Source: Pseudomonadota bacterium (GTDB lineage: Bacteria > Myxococcota_A > Polyangia > Polyangiales > Polyangiaceae). From it: a DNA stretch of 7,376 nucleotides. The notes beneath the pieces are model-generated. The model was not told the DNA's origin. It was given only the letters and a program-made list of their open reading frames with translations, and searched no databases. The position numbers and the translations under genes were made by a program. The stretch is taken from assembly GCA_023418705.1 (NCBI GenBank), contig JAEZYZ010000050.1, positions 1 through 7,376 of the forward strand, read 5' to 3'. This document shows, one piece after another, positions 5,853-7,376 of the stretch (the first letter of the stretch is position 1; the number at the start of each line of letters is the position of its first letter).

Positions 5853-6116
5853 TCAAAATCGAAACTCGTCCTCGGAGATCATGCCGTCCTTGTTGATGTC
5901 CCAGGATTGATAGATGCCGCGAAACTCCTGTTCGGAGATCATGCCGTCGCCGTCGGCGTCGTAGCGCTCGAAGCCGGAAGCGTCGCTCCCGGCGGGGCCG
6001 ATGTTCTCTTCGTACAGGCGCTGGTCGTCGATCACGGCGTCGCTTTCGCACCCGGTCAGCGCGACGCAGCTTGCCCACCCGACCAGAAGCGCGCTCGTCA
6101 GCAGTTGGTATCGCAT
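5853..6116 (-). CDS. Small lipoprotein with an EF-hand pair
   Basis: An 87-aa protein beginning MRYQLLTSALLVGWASCVAL, with lipobox ALTGC (Cys23), predicting a lipidated exported protein. After a 28-residue linker it carries two canonical EF-hand loops, DADGDGMISEQE (53-64) and DINKDGMISEDE (73-84), with all acidic ligands, Gly at position 6, Ile at 8 and Glu at 12. It ends three residues after the second loop, so the final helix is very short. The open frame continues far upstream, but this ATG is chosen because it is followed by a signal peptide and preceded by GGGAG (6123-6127) with 6-nt spacing. It lies 166 bp upstream of the six-EF-hand gene on the same strand, suggesting a related calcium function. 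The two hands are near-copies at the DNA level. Confidence 0.9.
   Translation of the reverse strand: MRYQLLTSALLVGWASCVALTGCESDAVIDDQRLYEENIGPAGSDASGFERYDADGDGMISEQEFRGIYQSWDINKDGMISEDEFRF
5865..5948 (-). repeat. 60-bp-period internal repeat encoding the two EF-hands
   Basis: The stretch TCGGAGATCATGCCGTC occurs at 5872-5888 and again at 5932-5948, exactly 60 bp (20 codons) apart, and the flanking GAAACTC is also shared. This corresponds to the GMISE-x-EF part of each loop. It points to a tandem duplication of one EF-hand module within the gene, with divergence elsewhere in the unit. Confidence 0.7.
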
Positions 6117-6122
6117 CGGTGT

Positions 6123-6127
6123 CTCCC
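6123..6127 (-). promoter_or_regulatory. Ribosome-binding site fixing the start of the two-EF-hand lipoprotein
   Basis: GGGAG on the minus strand, 6 nt before the ATG at 6116. It decides between this start and far-upstream in-frame ATGs that would bury the signal peptide inside a longer protein. Confidence 0.65.
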
Positions 6128-6196
6128 GTGTTGTCGAAGCTCGTGAAATGGCGCGGCGAGGACCAGGCGATCGAGCCAGCGGGCCCGGACCGGCCG

Positions 6197-6217
6197 CGTG
6201 CAGCGGAGCCCTGCACG
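6197..6217. repeat. Perfect 7-bp inverted repeat in the divergent region
   Basis: CGTGCAG and CTGCACG surround a CGGAGCC spacer. The location, about 80 bp upstream of the EF-hand lipoprotein ATG, would suit an operator, but by-chance occurrence in such GC-rich DNA cannot be excluded. Confidence 0.35.
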
Positions 6218-6390
6218 AGCCGTTCCCAAGCCCGCGCTGCGCCGCGGCGGGACCCAGCGGGAGCGCCCGCGCCGCCGGGCGAACCCTCGGTGCCGTGGGT
6301 CTTTGCTCGGGAATAGCCCGTGGTCGTGGCGCGCTCTCTCGCTGTCTCAGCGGGCGGCAGATGACGGCAAGGCGACGCAGGCGTGGTTCA

Positions 6391-7376
6391 ATGGGCAGGG
6401 GGCGGGCGCGACCGGTCGCGCTCCATGGTTTCTTGCTGTTGCCGTCGCTGCTCGTCGCGGGCGCTGGATGGCCGGAACCTGGGCCGGACCATGGCAAACT
6501 GTACCAGTCCCCACACTTTCGCTACCACGCCCGCGCCCGGGACCAGGTTGAACCCGACGCCGTCGAACAGCTGGAGCGGCACTTGGAAGGCGCCCTCGCC
6601 GTGCTCGGGGCGACATGGCCGGAGGGTAGGGTCGTTCAGTATCAGAAGTTCGCTGACCACGACGACTACCTGCGGCACTCCGGGTGCCCCTCCACGACCA
6701 GCGGCTGCACCGCCGCGGCAGTGGTGCAGACCAGCCGAAGCGTGCACCCGCACGAGCTCGTGCACGCTTACGCGAACGTCCTCTGGGGGCGGTCCAGTCG
6801 TTTGCTCGCCGAAGGCCTCGCCGTGGCCCTCAGCTGTGAGCCCGGCGGTGCGGTCCCCGAGCCTCGCTCCTGGCGCGAGCTGCAGCGAGACTTCCGGCGT
6901 GAGCCGAGCATCTCATACGCGCTTGCCGGGCGTTTCGTCACGGCGCTCGTCGAGCGGGACGGCCCGGCGCGCTTCGCGGAGCTCTACCGGGCCGCGGGCC
7001 CTCGCGACACGCCCGATGCGTTCGCGCGCCGCTTCGAGCAGATCTACGGCGATCGCCTCGACGACGTCTGGCCCACGGCGACCGACGCGCGGGCGCCCGT
7101 CTGTCTGCCCGCGGCACGCGCCGACCTCGCCCTGCGACCGAGCCAGCCCAGCCCGAAGAGGCCGAGCATCATCCAGAGCGAAGCGCCGCCCACCGGCGGG
7201 GCGCCGCGCGCGGGCACGCCGCAGCCCCCATCGCTGGTCGCGGCCGCGGGCTCGGCACTGGGCCCGGTTCCTCCCGTGGCCGGAGGGGTGCCGGTCGAGC
7301 CGCCCGTCGTCGGCCCCGGGTTGGTCGAACCGCCGCTTGCCGGTGACCCGCCCGTGTTGGCGGTGGTGCCCCCGGT
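6391..7376 (+). CDS. Secreted HExxH metallopeptidase-like protein (runs off window)
   Basis: From ATG 6391 the protein opens with a signal peptide: basic MGRGRARP, hydrophobic VALHGFLLLPSLLVAGAG, likely cut near residue 26. The core has the zinc motif HELVH (121-125; His121, Glu122, His125), with Glu141 in LLAEGLAVAL as the probable third ligand, an arrangement typical of gluzincin peptidase-MA-like proteins. Cysteines at 99, 106, 149 and 238 fit disulfides in an exported protein. A FEQIYGDRLDDVWP segment ending at Trp227-Pro228 resembles the family's C-terminal end. Beyond about residue 240 the frame becomes Pro/Ala/Val-rich and stays open to the edge, but this part is antisense to a convincing minus-strand gene and may not be genuine coding. 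ATG 6361 (adding an Arg-rich stretch) is an alternative start; neither has a strong SD. The substrate is unknown. Confidence 0.75.
   Translation, partial: MGRGRARPVALHGFLLLPSLLVAGAGWPEPGPDHGKLYQSPHFRYHARARDQVEPDAVEQLERHLEGALAVLGATWPEGRVVQYQKFADHDDYLRHSGCPSTTSGCTAAAVVQTSRSVHPHELVHAYANVLWGRSSRLLAEGLAVALSCEPGGAVPEPRSWRELQRDFRREPSISYALAGRFVTALVERDGPARFAELYRAAGPRDTPDAFARRFEQIYGDRLDDVWPTATDARAPVCLPAARADLALRPSQPSPKRPSIIQSEAPPTGGAPRAGTPQPPSLVAAAGSALGPVPPVAGGVPVEPPVVGPGLVEPPLAGDPPVLAVVPP
7044..7376 (-). CDS. C-terminus of a putative MYXO-CTERM surface protein (5' part outside window)
   Basis: A minus-strand frame enters from the right edge and ends at TAG (7044-7046); 110 residues are visible. It reads as a Gly/Thr/Ser/Pro linker (TGGTTANTGGSPASGG and similar), then SDGGCGVPARGAPP with a single Cys, a hydrophobic helix SLWMMLGLFGLGWLG, an Arg cluster RRARSAR and a 25-residue polar tail ending SSRRSP. 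Linker, Cys motif, helix and Arg cluster in this order match MYXO-CTERM sorting signals, which tether or process surface proteins of myxobacteria. The functional domain is outside the window. Odd points are the long tail after the Arg cluster and the overlap with the 3' part of the HExxH gene. The two frames share codon third positions, so GC3 cannot tell them apart. Confidence 0.65.
   Translation of the reverse strand, partial: TGGTTANTGGSPASGGSTNPGPTTGGSTGTPPATGGTGPSAEPAAATSDGGCGVPARGAPPVGGASLWMMLGLFGLGWLGRRARSARAAGRQTGARASVAVGQTSSRRSP

Larger units (their letters stand above)
6117..6390. other. Divergent intergenic region between the EF-hand and peptidase genes
   Basis: About 270 bp holding the likely promoters of two divergent genes. 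The only clear structure is a perfect 7-bp inverted repeat, CGTGCAG (6197-6203) and CTGCACG (6211-6217), around a 7-nt spacer. No sigma-70-like boxes are evident on either strand. The plus-strand frame of the peptidase is open through this region, so its real start may be earlier than chosen (ATG at 6361 or upstream). Confidence 0.55.

Noticed and set aside
6117..6497. N-terminal extension of the two-EF-hand protein to 214 aa
   Set aside because: It would place a good signal peptide and lipobox in the middle of the protein; the ATG at 6116 has a proper ribosome-binding site, and the added segment is Arg/Pro/Ala-rich noise.
7140..7376. Pro/Ala/Val-rich C-terminal tail of the HExxH protein as a genuine domain
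   Set aside because: It mirrors the minus-strand Gly/Thr/Ser linker in the shared-wobble frame, as at the left edge of the window; it is kept within the open frame only because no stop is visible.

Overview
The window reads as myxobacterial chromosome (Myxococcota, probably Polyangiales-like). The reasons are very high GC with G/C-ending codons, Gly/Thr/Ser-rich lipoprotein and surface-protein linkers, a MYXO-CTERM-like C-terminal sorting signal, and an enlarged SecA. The genus cannot be named from sequence alone. No RNA gene, insertion sequence, CRISPR array or phage gene is visible.

Layout: a 5' fragment of a Gly-rich lipoprotein gene (minus, leaving the window on the left) follows a complete secA (minus, 1032 aa). 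Next comes a roughly 300-bp divergent leader with two strong GC hairpins on the secA side and a cluster of TGAC-type dyads on the other side. Divergent from secA is a two-gene plus-strand unit: a DUF4336 (metallo-beta-lactamase-like) protein and a TetR-family regulator whose start overlaps the preceding stop (ATGA). A short convergent spacer with G-tracts and a GC hairpin separates this unit from two minus-strand lipoprotein genes that both encode EF-hand calcium-binding repeats, six in one and two in the other. The right end holds a secreted HExxH metallopeptidase-like gene (plus). Its reading frame stays open to the window edge and is overlapped antisense by the 3' end of a minus-strand gene with a Gly/Thr/Ser linker, a Cys motif, a hydrophobic helix and an Arg cluster (MYXO-CTERM type).

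How it fits together: secA is a core export gene. Most of its neighbours encode exported or surface proteins: a Gly-rich lipoprotein, two EF-hand lipoproteins, a secreted peptidase and a putative sorting-signal protein. The DUF4336-TetR pair is probably one translationally coupled and perhaps autoregulated unit, with a 20-bp near-palindrome upstream as candidate operator. No defence or biosynthetic system is evident. The most unusual features are the overlapping convergent gene ends on the right, the EF-hand lipoprotein pair, the operator-like dyads and the SecA insertion.
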